Origin: Lysobacter sp. MMG2
GTDB taxonomy: Bacteria; Pseudomonadota; Gammaproteobacteria; Xanthomonadales; Xanthomonadaceae
Direction of reading: 5' to 3'
Assembly (NCBI RefSeq): GCF_016735495.2
Contig: NZ_JAERQY020000005.1
Coordinates: forward strand, 186,001 to 250,000
DNA: 64,000 nt
Positions 34,898 through 42,543 of the stretch are shown here, piece by piece. The notes beneath the pieces were generated by a model. That model was not told the DNA's origin, did no database searches, and was given only the letters and a program-made list of their open reading frames with translations. The position numbers and the translations under genes are program-made. Each line of letters opens with the position of its first letter. The stretch's first letter is position 1.

Positions 34898-34934
34898 GCA
34901 AAATCAAAACGGCGGCGGCCGGCGGGCCGCCGCG
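34898..34934 (-). terminator. terminator-like hairpin after prfB
   Basis: Nine-bp GC stem GCGGCGGCC / GGCCGCCGC (34912-34920, 34925-34933), followed on the minus strand by GTTTTGATTTTG. It begins right after the prfB stop. Confidence 0.75.
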
Positions 34935-34938
34935 GGGG

Positions 34939-36067
34939 TTACACGGCGTCGGCGCGTTTGGATCCGACTTCCAGGCCGGACTTCAGGCTGGCCTCGACGA
35001 ACTCGTCCAGGTCGCCGTCCAGCACCTTCTGCGTGTCGCTGCGTTCGATGCCGGTACGCAGATCCTTGATGCGGCTCTGGTCCAGCACGTAGTTGCGGAT
35101 CTGGCTGCCCCAACCGATGTCGGACTTGGTGGCTTCCACCGCATCGCGCTCGGCGTTGCGCTTCTGGATTTCCAGCTCGTACAACTTCGCCGCGAGCATC
35201 TTCATGGCGCGGTCGCGGTTGGCGTGCTGGCTGCGTTCGGTCTGGCACGCCACGACAATGCCGGACGGCACGTGCGTGATGCGCACCGCCGACTCGGTCT
35301 TGTTGACGTGCTGGCCGCCCGCGCCGGAGGAGCGGTAGACGTCGGTCTTCAGGTCGGCCGGATTGATCTCGATGTCGATCTTGTCGTCGACTTCCGGCGA
35401 CACGAACACCGACGTGAAGCTGGTATGCCGGCGGTTGTCCGAATCGAACGGCGACTTGCGCACCAGGCGGTGCACGCCGGTCTCGGTCTTGAGCCAGCCG
35501 TAGGCGAAATCGCCTTCCACGCGGAAGGTCGCCGACTTGATGCCGGCCACGTCGCCGCCGCTGACTTCCATCAGTTCGGCCTTCCAGCCTCGCGATTCGG
35601 CCCAGCGCAGGTACATGCGCAGGAGGATTTCCGCCCAGTCCTGTGCTTCGGTGCCGCCGGCGCCGGCCTGGATGTCGACGAAGGCGTTGGCCGAATCCAT
35701 CTTGCCGGAGAACATGCGCTGGAACTCGAGCTTCTCGACGTCCTTCGCGTAGCGATCGACGTCGTCCACCACGGCCAGCGCGGTGCCTTCGTCGTTCTCC
35801 ATTTCGGCCAGTTCCAGCAGTTCGCCGGCGCCGACCAGGCCGTCGGTGAGGGTGCGGATGCCGACGACGACCTTCTCGAGCGAAGAGCGCTCGCGGCCCA
35901 GCGATTGGGCGCGCTCCGCGTCGTTCCAGACGTCGGGGCTTTCCAGTTCGCGGTTTACTTCTTCGAGACGTTCGACTTTGGCGTCGTAGTCAAAGATACC
36001 CCCTGAGCGCATCCAGCCGGCCCGTGAGGTCGGCGATGCGCTGGCGGACGGGATTGAGCTCGATCAT
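34939..36067 (-). CDS. prfB: peptide chain release factor RF2, with programmed +1 frameshift
   Basis: RF2 ends translation at UGA and UAA. The gene is read in two frames. The first 25 codons run from the ATG at 36067 ([25 protein letters not shown]) to an in-frame TGA at 35990-35992; a +1 shift then continues [14 protein letters not shown] in the second frame to the stop at 34939, giving 375 residues. The shift site reads CTCAGGGGGTATCTTTGAC, with its internal Shine-Dalgarno AGGGGG and slippery CTTTGA, as in E. coli. The stop-codon recognition motif SPF ([13 protein letters not shown]) and the catalytic GGQ ([11 protein letters not shown]) are present. Autoregulation by RF2 level follows from the frameshift. 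Confidence 0.97.
35989..36004 (-). promoter_or_regulatory. prfB programmed frameshift signal
   Basis: On the minus strand AGGGGG (35999-36004) precedes TAT CTT TGA C. When RF2 is scarce the ribosome pauses at TGA, the AGGGGG pairs with 16S rRNA, and it slips +1 from CTT to TTT. This is the classical RF2 feedback device. Confidence 0.95.
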
Positions 36068-36120
36068 GTCCGGTGCGAGATTGGATCAAAGGAACCGGCG
36101 ATTCTAACAGAGCGCGCAAT

Positions 36121-36143
36121 CCCTCCCCTCCTGCGGGAGAGGG
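36121..36143. repeat. degenerate CCCTCTCCCGC-type palindrome
   Basis: CCCTCCCC..GCGGGAGAGGG lies between prfB and the DUF1232 gene and resembles the palindromes at 3108-3131 and 26084-26106. Confidence 0.5.
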
Positions 36144-36204
36144 ACAGGCCGCCGACGGCGGCGGAACCGCGCGGACGGGCGAGGATCGAGCAACGCCGCC
36201 GCTT

Positions 36205-36843
36205 TCAGCGGAACCGGAACGGTCCCGGCCGCCAGCCGCTGTCGGAATAGCGGCTCACCGGGCCGTAGCTGCTGCTGCCGCCGTAGCCGGTTCCGAAGCC
36301 GCTGCCGAACCCTCCGCGGAAATCGCGCGAGCGGCGCTGGTGCATGCGGTCCTGCAATTCCTCCCGCCGGTTTTCGAGCCAGTCCGCGCGCCCCACCGTG
36401 GCCGGGTCGAGTTTGCGGCGATCGGCTTCGCGCTGGCGGAAGTCGCAGAAGTCGTTGTAGGCCTCGATCTCGTGCTTCAGCTCGCGTGCGCACAGTTCGA
36501 TCATGATCGCGTCGTCGATGAAGCCCAGCACCGGCACGTTGTCCGGGATCGCGTCGCCGGCGGAGACGAAGTAGGCCAGCGCCGAACGCACGTTCGCCGC
36601 GTCGGCTTCCGATAGCGCCCAGGCCTCGTCGCGCAGCATCGCGATCAGTGCATCGAGCATCTCCAGCCGGTCCTTCACGAACTGCGGCGGCTTGCTCTGC
36701 TGCGCCTTCATCGCCAGCGCGACGGCGGCCTCCACGACCTGGGCATTGCTCTTGTCCGCGGCTTCCTGCCGGGCACTCTCGACGATGCCGGCAAAGTGCT
36801 GCAGGTCCTCGTCGGACAGGTCGATGTTGATGGTCAACGGCAT
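36205..36843 (-). CDS. DUF1232 (YkvA-like) protein
   Basis: A 212-residue protein whose middle contains the DUF1232 signature ALAYFVSAGDAIPDNVPVLG followed by FIDDAIMIEL (about residues 88-117). That short hydrophobic motif occurs in many bacterial proteins of unknown role. The N-terminal 70 residues are helical and charged. The C-terminal tail is a Gly/Arg/Ser-rich disordered region (FRGGFGSGFGTGYGGSSSYG). AGGAG precedes the ATG. It sits between prfB and the rpfD-like gene on the same strand. No function is known; the basic, flexible tail might bind nucleic acid or membrane, which is a guess. Confidence 0.82.
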   Translation of the reverse strand: MPLTINIDLSDEDLQHFAGIVESARQEAADKSNAQVVEAAVALAMKAQQSKPPQFVKDRLEMLDALIAMLRDEAWALSEADAANVRSALAYFVSAGDAIPDNVPVLGFIDDAIMIELCARELKHEIEAYNDFCDFRQREADRRKLDPATVGRADWLENRREELQDRMHQRRSRDFRGGFGSGFGTGYGGSSSYGPVSRYSDSGWRPGPFRFR

Positions 36844-36920
36844 GGCACGGAACTCCTGGGCGGGGCGGAGGCTGTTCAGCCTAGGTGCGCCAATGTTGCC
36901 GTCGCGTCAAATCCGCCCGC

Positions 36921-37805
36921 TCAGGCGAACCCGGCCCGCTCGCGCAGCGCCTCGCGATGGCGCCGGCTGCACGGCAGGACGGTGCCGTCGGCGAGGTGGA
37001 CGCGGGCATCGCCGGTGTCCAGCGGCTCGATCGAGGCCACCTGGCCCAGGTTCACCATGTAGCTGCGGTGGATCCGGGCGAACCGCGACGGGTCCAGGCG
37101 CTCCTCGATGGTCGCCATCGTGCTGCGCAGCGGGTAGTCGTGGCCGCGCACGCGCAGGTTCACGTAGTTGCCCGAGGCCTGCAGCCATTCCACGTCCATC
37201 GCGGCGACGAGGAACTCGCGCCCCAGCTTGCGAACCAGGAAGCGTTCGGGCCGCTCGACCGGCTCGACGGGCGGGCCTTCGTCCGGTTCGCCCAGCAGGC
37301 TGGCCTCGCCCTGCCAGCGGCGGCGGATGAAGCGGTAGCCCTCGATGATGACGACCATGCCGGCATAGCTGCGCACGTCCTTGAGGTACTCGTAGATCAG
37401 CTGGCGCGGCCAGGAACCGAAGTCGTAATCGCCGCCCTGCCAGGCATAGACGGCCTCGCGAATGGCGACCATCCCGACCACGTGGACCAGGCAGAACACC
37501 ACGCTGCCCAGCACATGCCACGGCAGCGCCCGGCGCCAGCTGTCCCAGTGGAACGGAACCCGCCGGGTGAACCAGACCACCGCCGGCACCAGGGCCAGCA
37601 TCAGGATCCCGCTCGACCACTCCCAGGTCACCGGCTCCCAGGCGGCGAACCCGAGGCCCGAGTTCTCGATGTCGATCAGCACCGTGATGCTGTTGGCGAC
37701 CGCGTTGATGCAGGTCATCACGACCCAGAAGCCGACCTCGAACACGCGCCGCCAGCGATCGGAGCGGAAGGGGCCGGCAGTGGTCGTCGCAATGGGCGCA
37801 TTCAT
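36921..37805 (-). CDS. LytTR-domain membrane regulator, RpfD-like
   Basis: A 294-residue protein with four membrane helices in the first 150 residues (for example VFEVGFWVVMTCINAVANSI and SSGILMLALVPAVVWF) and a C-terminal LytTR DNA-binding domain (about 200-290; VEWLQASGNYVNLRVRGHDY, then FARIHRSYMVNLGQVASIEP). It therefore looks like a membrane-anchored transcription regulator with no receiver domain. In X. campestris the LytTR gene rpfD occupies the same place downstream of the lysS-prfB block, so this is probably its ortholog. The ATG at 37805 was chosen over 37856 because the family starts near the first helix. It is divergent from the acyltransferase gene, with 136 bases between. Confidence 0.85.
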   Translation of the reverse strand: MNAPIATTTAGPFRSDRWRRVFEVGFWVVMTCINAVANSITVLIDIENSGLGFAAWEPVTWEWSSGILMLALVPAVVWFTRRVPFHWDSWRRALPWHVLGSVVFCLVHVVGMVAIREAVYAWQGGDYDFGSWPRQLIYEYLKDVRSYAGMVVIIEGYRFIRRRWQGEASLLGEPDEGPPVEPVERPERFLVRKLGREFLVAAMDVEWLQASGNYVNLRVRGHDYPLRSTMATIEERLDPSRFARIHRSYMVNLGQVASIEPLDTGDARVHLADGTVLPCSRRHREALRERAGFA

Positions 37806-37941
37806 CGTCCGGATTCTAGGCGCGATCGGTCCCTGCCTCCCCGCGATTCGTCCCAAGCGGCCGCCGGTTGGTCACTTTGCGCTGGGAACGGCGCCTGGCG
37901 CGGCCAACAGTGCGGGCATCCCACACCAAGGACGCACCGCC

Positions 37942-39126
37942 ATGGAACGCCGCTACTTTCTGGACTGGGTCCGCATCGGCGCCTTCGCGCTGCTCGTGCT
38001 GTACCACGTGGGCATGTACTACGTGACCTGGGACTGGCACGTCAAAAGCCCGTTCGCGGGCGACGCGCTCGAGCCGTTCATGATGATGACCTCGCCCTGG
38101 CGGCTGTCGCTGCTGTTCTTCATCTCCGGCGTGGCCAGTGCGTACCTGCTGGGCAAGGGCGAAGACGGTTTCCTTCGCCGCCGTTCGTGGCGGCTGCTGG
38201 TGCCGCTGGTGTTCGGCATGGTGGTGATCGTCACCCCGCAGGCGTACTACGAGGTGGTGGAGAAGTTGCCCGGCGGCTACCACGATGGCTATCTCGCCTT
38301 CTGGGGCCGGTACCTGTCGAACGACCCGACTTTCTGCCGCGATGGCGACTGCCTCGACGTGCCGACCTGGAACCACCTGTGGTTCGTCGTCTACCTGTGG
38401 GCCTATACCGTGGTGCTGTGCCTGTTGCGCTGGACGACGCGCGGCAAGCTGTCCGGACTGAAGGCGCGGGTGGTCGCGGCGATGTCCGGCTGGGGTCTTC
38501 TGGTCTGGCCGATCGTCTTCCTGGTGGTCGTGCGCGTGGCGCTGGTGGGCCGCTTTGAATCCACCCACGCGCTCGTCGACGACTGGTACAACCACGCCCA
38601 GTACCTGCCGCAATTCCTGCTGGGCTACGCGGTGGCGCGATCGCAGACGGTGTGGGATCGCTTCGCTGCGCTGCGGTGGCCGGCCGCCGCGCTTTCCGTC
38701 GCCGGTTACGTCTTCATCGTCTGGTACTTCGGCACGTTCAACGACGATGCGACACCGCCGCCGGAAGCGCTGCGCATGGTCCAGCGCTGCATCTGGGGCC
38801 TGTTCCAGTGGAGCGCCATCGTCGCCATCGTCGGTTTCGCCGCGCACTGGAAACCCGGCGACAGCCCGGCGCGGCGCTACCTCACCGAGGCCGTGTTTCC
38901 GGTCTACATCCTCCACCAGACGATCATCGTCGTGCTCGCCCACAACCTGCAGCCGCTGGGCCTGCGCCCGGTCGTCGAAGGCCCGATGCTGGTGGCCGTC
39001 ACGCTGGCGCTGTGCTTTGCGGGATTCGAGATCGTGCGACGTGTGGGCGTGCTGCGGCCGTTGTTCGGGCTGGGACCGCGGACGCCACGGCAGGCGACGC
39101 GCGAAACTGTCGGTGCGCCTGCCTGA
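37942..39126 (+). CDS. acyltransferase family 3 integral membrane protein
   Basis: A 394-residue polytopic protein of the acyltransferase 3 family (OpgC/OafA type), which O-acylates sugars of surface or periplasmic glycans from the inner membrane. It starts MERRYFLDWVRIGAFALLVL with the family histidine in LYHVGMYY. About ten membrane helices follow, with the conserved LSLLFFISGVASAYLLGKG, NHLWFVVYLWAY and the late FPVYILHQTIIVVLAHNL. The substrate is unknown. It diverges from the rpfD-like regulator, which makes it a candidate target of that regulator (inference). Confidence 0.87.
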   Translation: MERRYFLDWVRIGAFALLVLYHVGMYYVTWDWHVKSPFAGDALEPFMMMTSPWRLSLLFFISGVASAYLLGKGEDGFLRRRSWRLLVPLVFGMVVIVTPQAYYEVVEKLPGGYHDGYLAFWGRYLSNDPTFCRDGDCLDVPTWNHLWFVVYLWAYTVVLCLLRWTTRGKLSGLKARVVAAMSGWGLLVWPIVFLVVVRVALVGRFESTHALVDDWYNHAQYLPQFLLGYAVARSQTVWDRFAALRWPAAALSVAGYVFIVWYFGTFNDDATPPPEALRMVQRCIWGLFQWSAIVAIVGFAAHWKPGDSPARRYLTEAVFPVYILHQTIIVVLAHNLQPLGLRPVVEGPMLVAVTLALCFAGFEIVRRVGVLRPLFGLGPRTPRQATRETVGAPA

Positions 39127-39460
39127 CAGCAGGCTCCTGGCGGGCAGAGCATCGGCGAGCGGCGACGCGGACGAGCCCACGCGATTCGACGGTGGCATCC
39201 TGGCGACCCGATGGGATGCGATGCATCGTCTGCGACCTAGTCGCCGCCGTGTGTGACACGCGGGCAAGGCCTCACAACGCGCCAACATGCAACGGCGAAC
39301 GGCGCGCGACGTGCCCGGAACGAGCGCCCCCTCCAAATACGGGGGGCCTGGTCTGGCGATCATGACTACGCTCAAGGCTTGCTGTTTGCCGCTGCTCGCT
39401 TTCGCCCGGCGATGCCGCTTAGCCAAGCAAGCCCCTACACATCCCGAAACCGGAACCCGG
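39127..39460. other. intergenic region before the lipid-oxidation cluster
   Basis: A 334-base gap without a convincing gene. Open frames exist but lack ribosome-binding sites, and the only one running into the MaoC gene gains no family resemblance from the extension. A GC hairpin GCCCCC / GGGGGC (39325-39330, 39341-39346, ten-base loop) could end acyltransferase transcription. The MaoC promoter is presumably in its second half. Confidence 0.5.
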
Positions 39461-39916
39461 ATGAGAACCTACGAAACCATCGCCGACCTGAAGCCTCTCG
39501 TCGGCGAGATCATCGGCGTAAGCGACTGGATCCAGATCGACCAGGCCCGCATCAACCAGTTCGCACAGGCCACCGGCGACGACCAGTGGATCCATGTCGA
39601 CACCGAGCGCGCGGCGAAGGGCCCGTTCGGCACGCCGATCGCACACGGCTTCCTGACCCTCAGCCTGCTGCCGGCCCTCTTCGCCACGGCGTTCGAAATC
39701 CGCCGCAGCACGATGGGCATCAACTACGGGCTCAACAAGGTCCGCTTCATCCAGCCGGTGCCGGTCGACAGCCGCGTGCGCGGGCACTTCAAGCTGCTCG
39801 GCTGGGATGCGATCGACAACGAAGGCGCGCAACTGCTCATCGAGATGACCGTTGAACTGGAAGGCGCGGGCAAGCCGGCCTGCGTGGCCGAGTCGATCAC
39901 TCGCCGCTATCCCTGA
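39461..39916 (+). CDS. MaoC-like (R)-specific enoyl-CoA hydratase
   Basis: A 151-residue hot-dog-fold protein of the MaoC/PhaJ/NodN group. The catalytic Asp/His pair is in the hydratase-2 motif: FAQATGDDQWIHVDTERAAK, then GPFGTPIAHGFLTLSLLPAL. It would add water to trans-2-enoyl-CoA to give the (R)-3-hydroxy product. The ATG at 39461 begins the conserved MRTYETIADLKPLVGEIIG. Twenty-one bases separate it from the SDR gene on the same strand, which would oxidise its product, so the two make a sensible pair. Confidence 0.92.
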   Translation: MRTYETIADLKPLVGEIIGVSDWIQIDQARINQFAQATGDDQWIHVDTERAAKGPFGTPIAHGFLTLSLLPALFATAFEIRRSTMGINYGLNKVRFIQPVPVDSRVRGHFKLLGWDAIDNEGAQLLIEMTVELEGAGKPACVAESITRRYP

Positions 39917-39937
39917 TTCGACGAAAGGAAAACGAAC

Positions 39938-41224
39938 ATGACGATTCGATTCGACGGCCGCGTGGCCATCGTGACCGGCGCCGGCAACGGCCTGGGACGC
40001 GCGCATGCGCTGGGCCTGGCATCGCGCGGTGCCAAAGTGGTGATCAACGATCTGGGCGGCAGCCGCGATGGCACGGGCGGTTCGGGCTCGGCCGCCGAGG
40101 CCGTAGTCGAGGAAATCCGTCGCGCGGGCGGTGAAGCCATCGCCAATGGGGCGAATGTGACCGACTTCGAACAGGTCGTCGCGATGGTTGATCAGACCCG
40201 CGCCGCATTCGGCCGTGTTGACATCCTGATCAACAACGCCGGCATCCTGCGCGACAAGTCCTTCTCGAAGATGGAAATGTCCGACTTCCGCGCCGTGCTC
40301 GATGTACACCTGATGGGTTCGGTCAATTGCACGAAGGCCGTCTGGGAACTGATGCGCGAGCAGAACTATGGGCGCATCCTGATGACTTCGTCTTCCTCGG
40401 GCCTGTTCGGCAATTTCGGCCAGTCCAATTACGGGGCAGCGAAGATGGGGCTTGTCGGCTTGATGCACATGCTCACGCTGGAAGGCCGCAAGAACGACAT
40501 CCGCGTCAACACGATCGCGCCGATGGCCGCCACCCGCATGACCGAGGACGTCCTGCCGCCGGCGATGCTGGATGCGATCAAGCCGGAGAAGGTCACGCCG
40601 GCAGCGTTGTTCCTGGTCAGCGAGAACGCGCCTTCCAAGCTCATCCTGTCCGCTGGCGGCGGTGCGTTTTCGGCAGCTCGCGTCGTCGATACGGAACCGC
40701 TGTTCGTGCTCGCCGCCCGAGATCCACATCTTGCTGCCGCGCAGGCGGTACTGCGACCCCAGCGGCGACTCGCACTCGTAATCCGCGCGCGTGATGATGT
40801 CGGCCAGCGAGGAGCCCGCCTGGGGTTCGGACAGGCACATCGTGCCGAAGAAGCGACCCTCCATCTGCGGCCGCACGAACGCCTCGATCTGTGCCGAGGT
40901 GCCGTAGGTCCGGAGCAGGTTCGCGTTGCCGATGGTGAGGAGCGCGTAGGACGCGGTGGCCACGTTCGCGGCCAGGCAATAGGCGAAGCCGGCCTTCTCG
41001 ACGACCAACGGCAGCTGCATGCCGCCCAGGCTGTCGTCCTGCCCCGCGGCCATCAACCCGGCTTCGCAGAACGCGCGCAGCGCCTCGCCGACTTCCGGAA
41101 TGATGTTGACCGCGCCGCCGTCCAGGTGCGGTTCGTTCTGGTCGCTCTTCTTGTTGTGCGTGGCGAACAGTTCGGAGGCGACCTGCTCGTAGGTATCCAG
41201 AGCAGCGTCGAAGGTCTCGCGTGA
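39938..41224 (+). CDS. short-chain dehydrogenase, 3' end lost; frame runs into antisense of acyl-CoA dehydrogenase
   Basis: Residues 1-253 are a (3R)-hydroxyacyl-CoA dehydrogenase-type SDR: cofactor loop VTGAGNGLGRAHA, NNAG (INNAGILRDKSF), active site S plus YxxxK (SSSSGLFGNFGQSNYGAAKM), and LSAGGGAFSAARVVDTE. Members of this MFE-2-like family run to about 300 residues, but here the resemblance stops near 40696. From about 40703 the frame continues only because it reads the complement of an acyl-CoA dehydrogenase gene, ending by chance at 41224 (428 codons). AAAGGA precedes the ATG. The catalytic core is intact, but the C-terminal 50 residues or so are replaced, so activity is doubtful. See the junction finding. 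Confidence 0.7.
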   Translation: MTIRFDGRVAIVTGAGNGLGRAHALGLASRGAKVVINDLGGSRDGTGGSGSAAEAVVEEIRRAGGEAIANGANVTDFEQVVAMVDQTRAAFGRVDILINNAGILRDKSFSKMEMSDFRAVLDVHLMGSVNCTKAVWELMREQNYGRILMTSSSSGLFGNFGQSNYGAAKMGLVGLMHMLTLEGRKNDIRVNTIAPMAATRMTEDVLPPAMLDAIKPEKVTPAALFLVSENAPSKLILSAGGGAFSAARVVDTEPLFVLAARDPHLAAAQAVLRPQRRLALVIRARDDVGQRGARLGFGQAHRAEEATLHLRPHERLDLCRGAVGPEQVRVADGEERVGRGGHVRGQAIGEAGLLDDQRQLHAAQAVVLPRGHQPGFAERAQRLADFRNDVDRAAVQVRFVLVALLVVRGEQFGGDLLVGIQSSVEGLA

Positions 41225-41320
41225 GTGCTCGGCGTGACGCGGCGCCTGACACAGGCTTTCGACATCCAGCCATTGATACAGCAGGAAATCCAGGTCACGG
41301 CGCGACAGAATGAGCGACAT
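40703..41320 (-). pseudogene. acyl-CoA dehydrogenase, N-terminal third only
   Basis: Starting at the ATG at 41320, about 206 residues match the long (about 600 aa) acyl-CoA dehydrogenases: MSLILSRRDLDFLLYQWLDV, HNKKSDQNEPHLDGGAVNII, AGQDDSLGGMQLPLVVEKAG, GRFFGTMCLSEPQAGSSLAD and GSKMWISGGEHE. The next residues expected are of the type LSENIVHLVLAK, but the frame instead passes into the complement of the SDR gene at about 40700 and stays open to 39419 by chance. The FAD-binding C-terminal domain and the catalytic glutamate are therefore missing. It starts 12 bases after the thiolase stop, so it was the third gene of a fadB-thiolase-dehydrogenase operon. Confidence 0.8.
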
Positions 41321-41332
41321 GTGCGTGCCCCA

Positions 41333-42511
41333 TCAAAACACTTCGAACAAACCGGCGGCGCCTTGCCCGCCACCGATGCACATGGTCACCACCACATGGC
41401 GGACACCGCGTCGCTTCCCTTCGATCAGGGCATGCCCGACCAAACGCGCACCCGATACGCCATAGGGGTGACCCACCGCGATGGCGCCGCCGCTCACGTT
41501 GAGCCGCTCCATCGGAATTCCAAGTCGATCCACGCAATACAGGACCTGCACGGCGAAGGCTTCGTTGAGCTCCCAAAGGCCGATATCCTCGATACCGAGA
41601 CCGGCCTTCTTGAGCAGCTTCGGGATCGCGAACACCGGACCGATACCCATCTCGTCGGGTTCGCAACCGGCCACCGCGAAACCGCGGAATGCACCCAACG
41701 GCTTGAGCCCCTTGGCGGCAGCCACGTCGGCGTTCATGACGACCGCCGCCGACGCACCATCCGAAAACTGGGACGCGTTGCCCGCCGTGATGACGCCACC
41801 CGGGATCGCGGTGCGGATCTTCGCCACGCCTTCCAGCGTGGTATCGGGGCGAATACCTTCATCGGCTTCGACCGTGACGTCACGACTTTCCATCCTGCCG
41901 GTATCCCGACAGATGCCGCCCATCTTCACCTTGATCGGCACGATCTCGTCCGCGAAACGGCCCGCGGCCTGAGCGGCCGCTGCGAGTTGCTGGCTGCGCA
42001 CGCCGTATTCGTCCTGACGCTCGCGCGAGATGCCATAGCGGCTGGCGACGGTTTCCGCCGTTTGCAACATGCCCCAATAGATCGCCGGCCTGTGCTGGCT
42101 GAGCCAGGCCTCTTCCATCATGTGGGTGTTGGTGTAGGCCTGGACGCACGAGATGCTCTCGACCCCGCCGGCGACGAAAACATCGCCCTCGCCGGTCATG
42201 ATCCGCTGCGCGGCCATCGCGATGGTCTGCAGTCCCGACGAGCAGAAACGGTTGAGGGTGATGCCCGGCACCGTGACAGGGCACCCGGCGCGCAGCGCGA
42301 TCTGTCGCCCGATGTTGCTGCCCAGCGCGCCTTCGGGATAGGAGCACCCCATCATCACGTCTTCGACTTCGCCTGCATCCAGGCCCGCCCGCTGGATCGC
42401 GTGCTTCACGACGTGCCCGCCCATCGTGGCGCCGTGCGTCATGTTGAATGCACCCTTCCAGCTCTTCGCCAGGCCGGTGCGCGCGGTGGAAACGATCACT
42501 GCTTCTTTCAT
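41333..42511 (-). CDS. acetyl-CoA C-acyltransferase (thiolase)
   Basis: A 392-residue thiolase that performs the last step of beta-oxidation, splitting 3-ketoacyl-CoA with CoA. The nucleophile is C90 ([13 protein letters not shown]); the other active-site motifs are [25 protein letters not shown] and [12 protein letters not shown]. The ATG at 42511 starts the canonical [18 protein letters not shown]; the frame is open 31 codons farther up, but that part overlaps the preceding gene. It lies 32 bases after the FadB-like gene and before the broken acyl-CoA dehydrogenase, all on the minus strand. Confidence 0.95.
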   Translation of the reverse strand: MKEAVIVSTARTGLAKSWKGAFNMTHGATMGGHVVKHAIQRAGLDAGEVEDVMMGCSYPEGALGSNIGRQIALRAGCPVTVPGITLNRFCSSGLQTIAMAAQRIMTGEGDVFVAGGVESISCVQAYTNTHMMEEAWLSQHRPAIYWGMLQTAETVASRYGISRERQDEYGVRSQQLAAAAQAAGRFADEIVPIKVKMGGICRDTGRMESRDVTVEADEGIRPDTTLEGVAKIRTAIPGGVITAGNASQFSDGASAAVVMNADVAAAKGLKPLGAFRGFAVAGCEPDEMGIGPVFAIPKLLKKAGLGIEDIGLWELNEAFAVQVLYCVDRLGIPMERLNVSGGAIAVGHPYGVSGARLVGHALIEGKRRGVRHVVVTMCIGGGQGAAGLFEVF

Positions 42512-42543
42512 TGCCTTGTCCTGGAAACCGTCCCGCACAACCG

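Noticed and set aside
39419-40700. Continuation of the acyl-CoA dehydrogenase frame to 39419 (633 codons in total)
   Set aside because: Everything left of about 40700 reads the complement of the SDR and MaoC genes and has no resemblance to acyl-CoA dehydrogenases.
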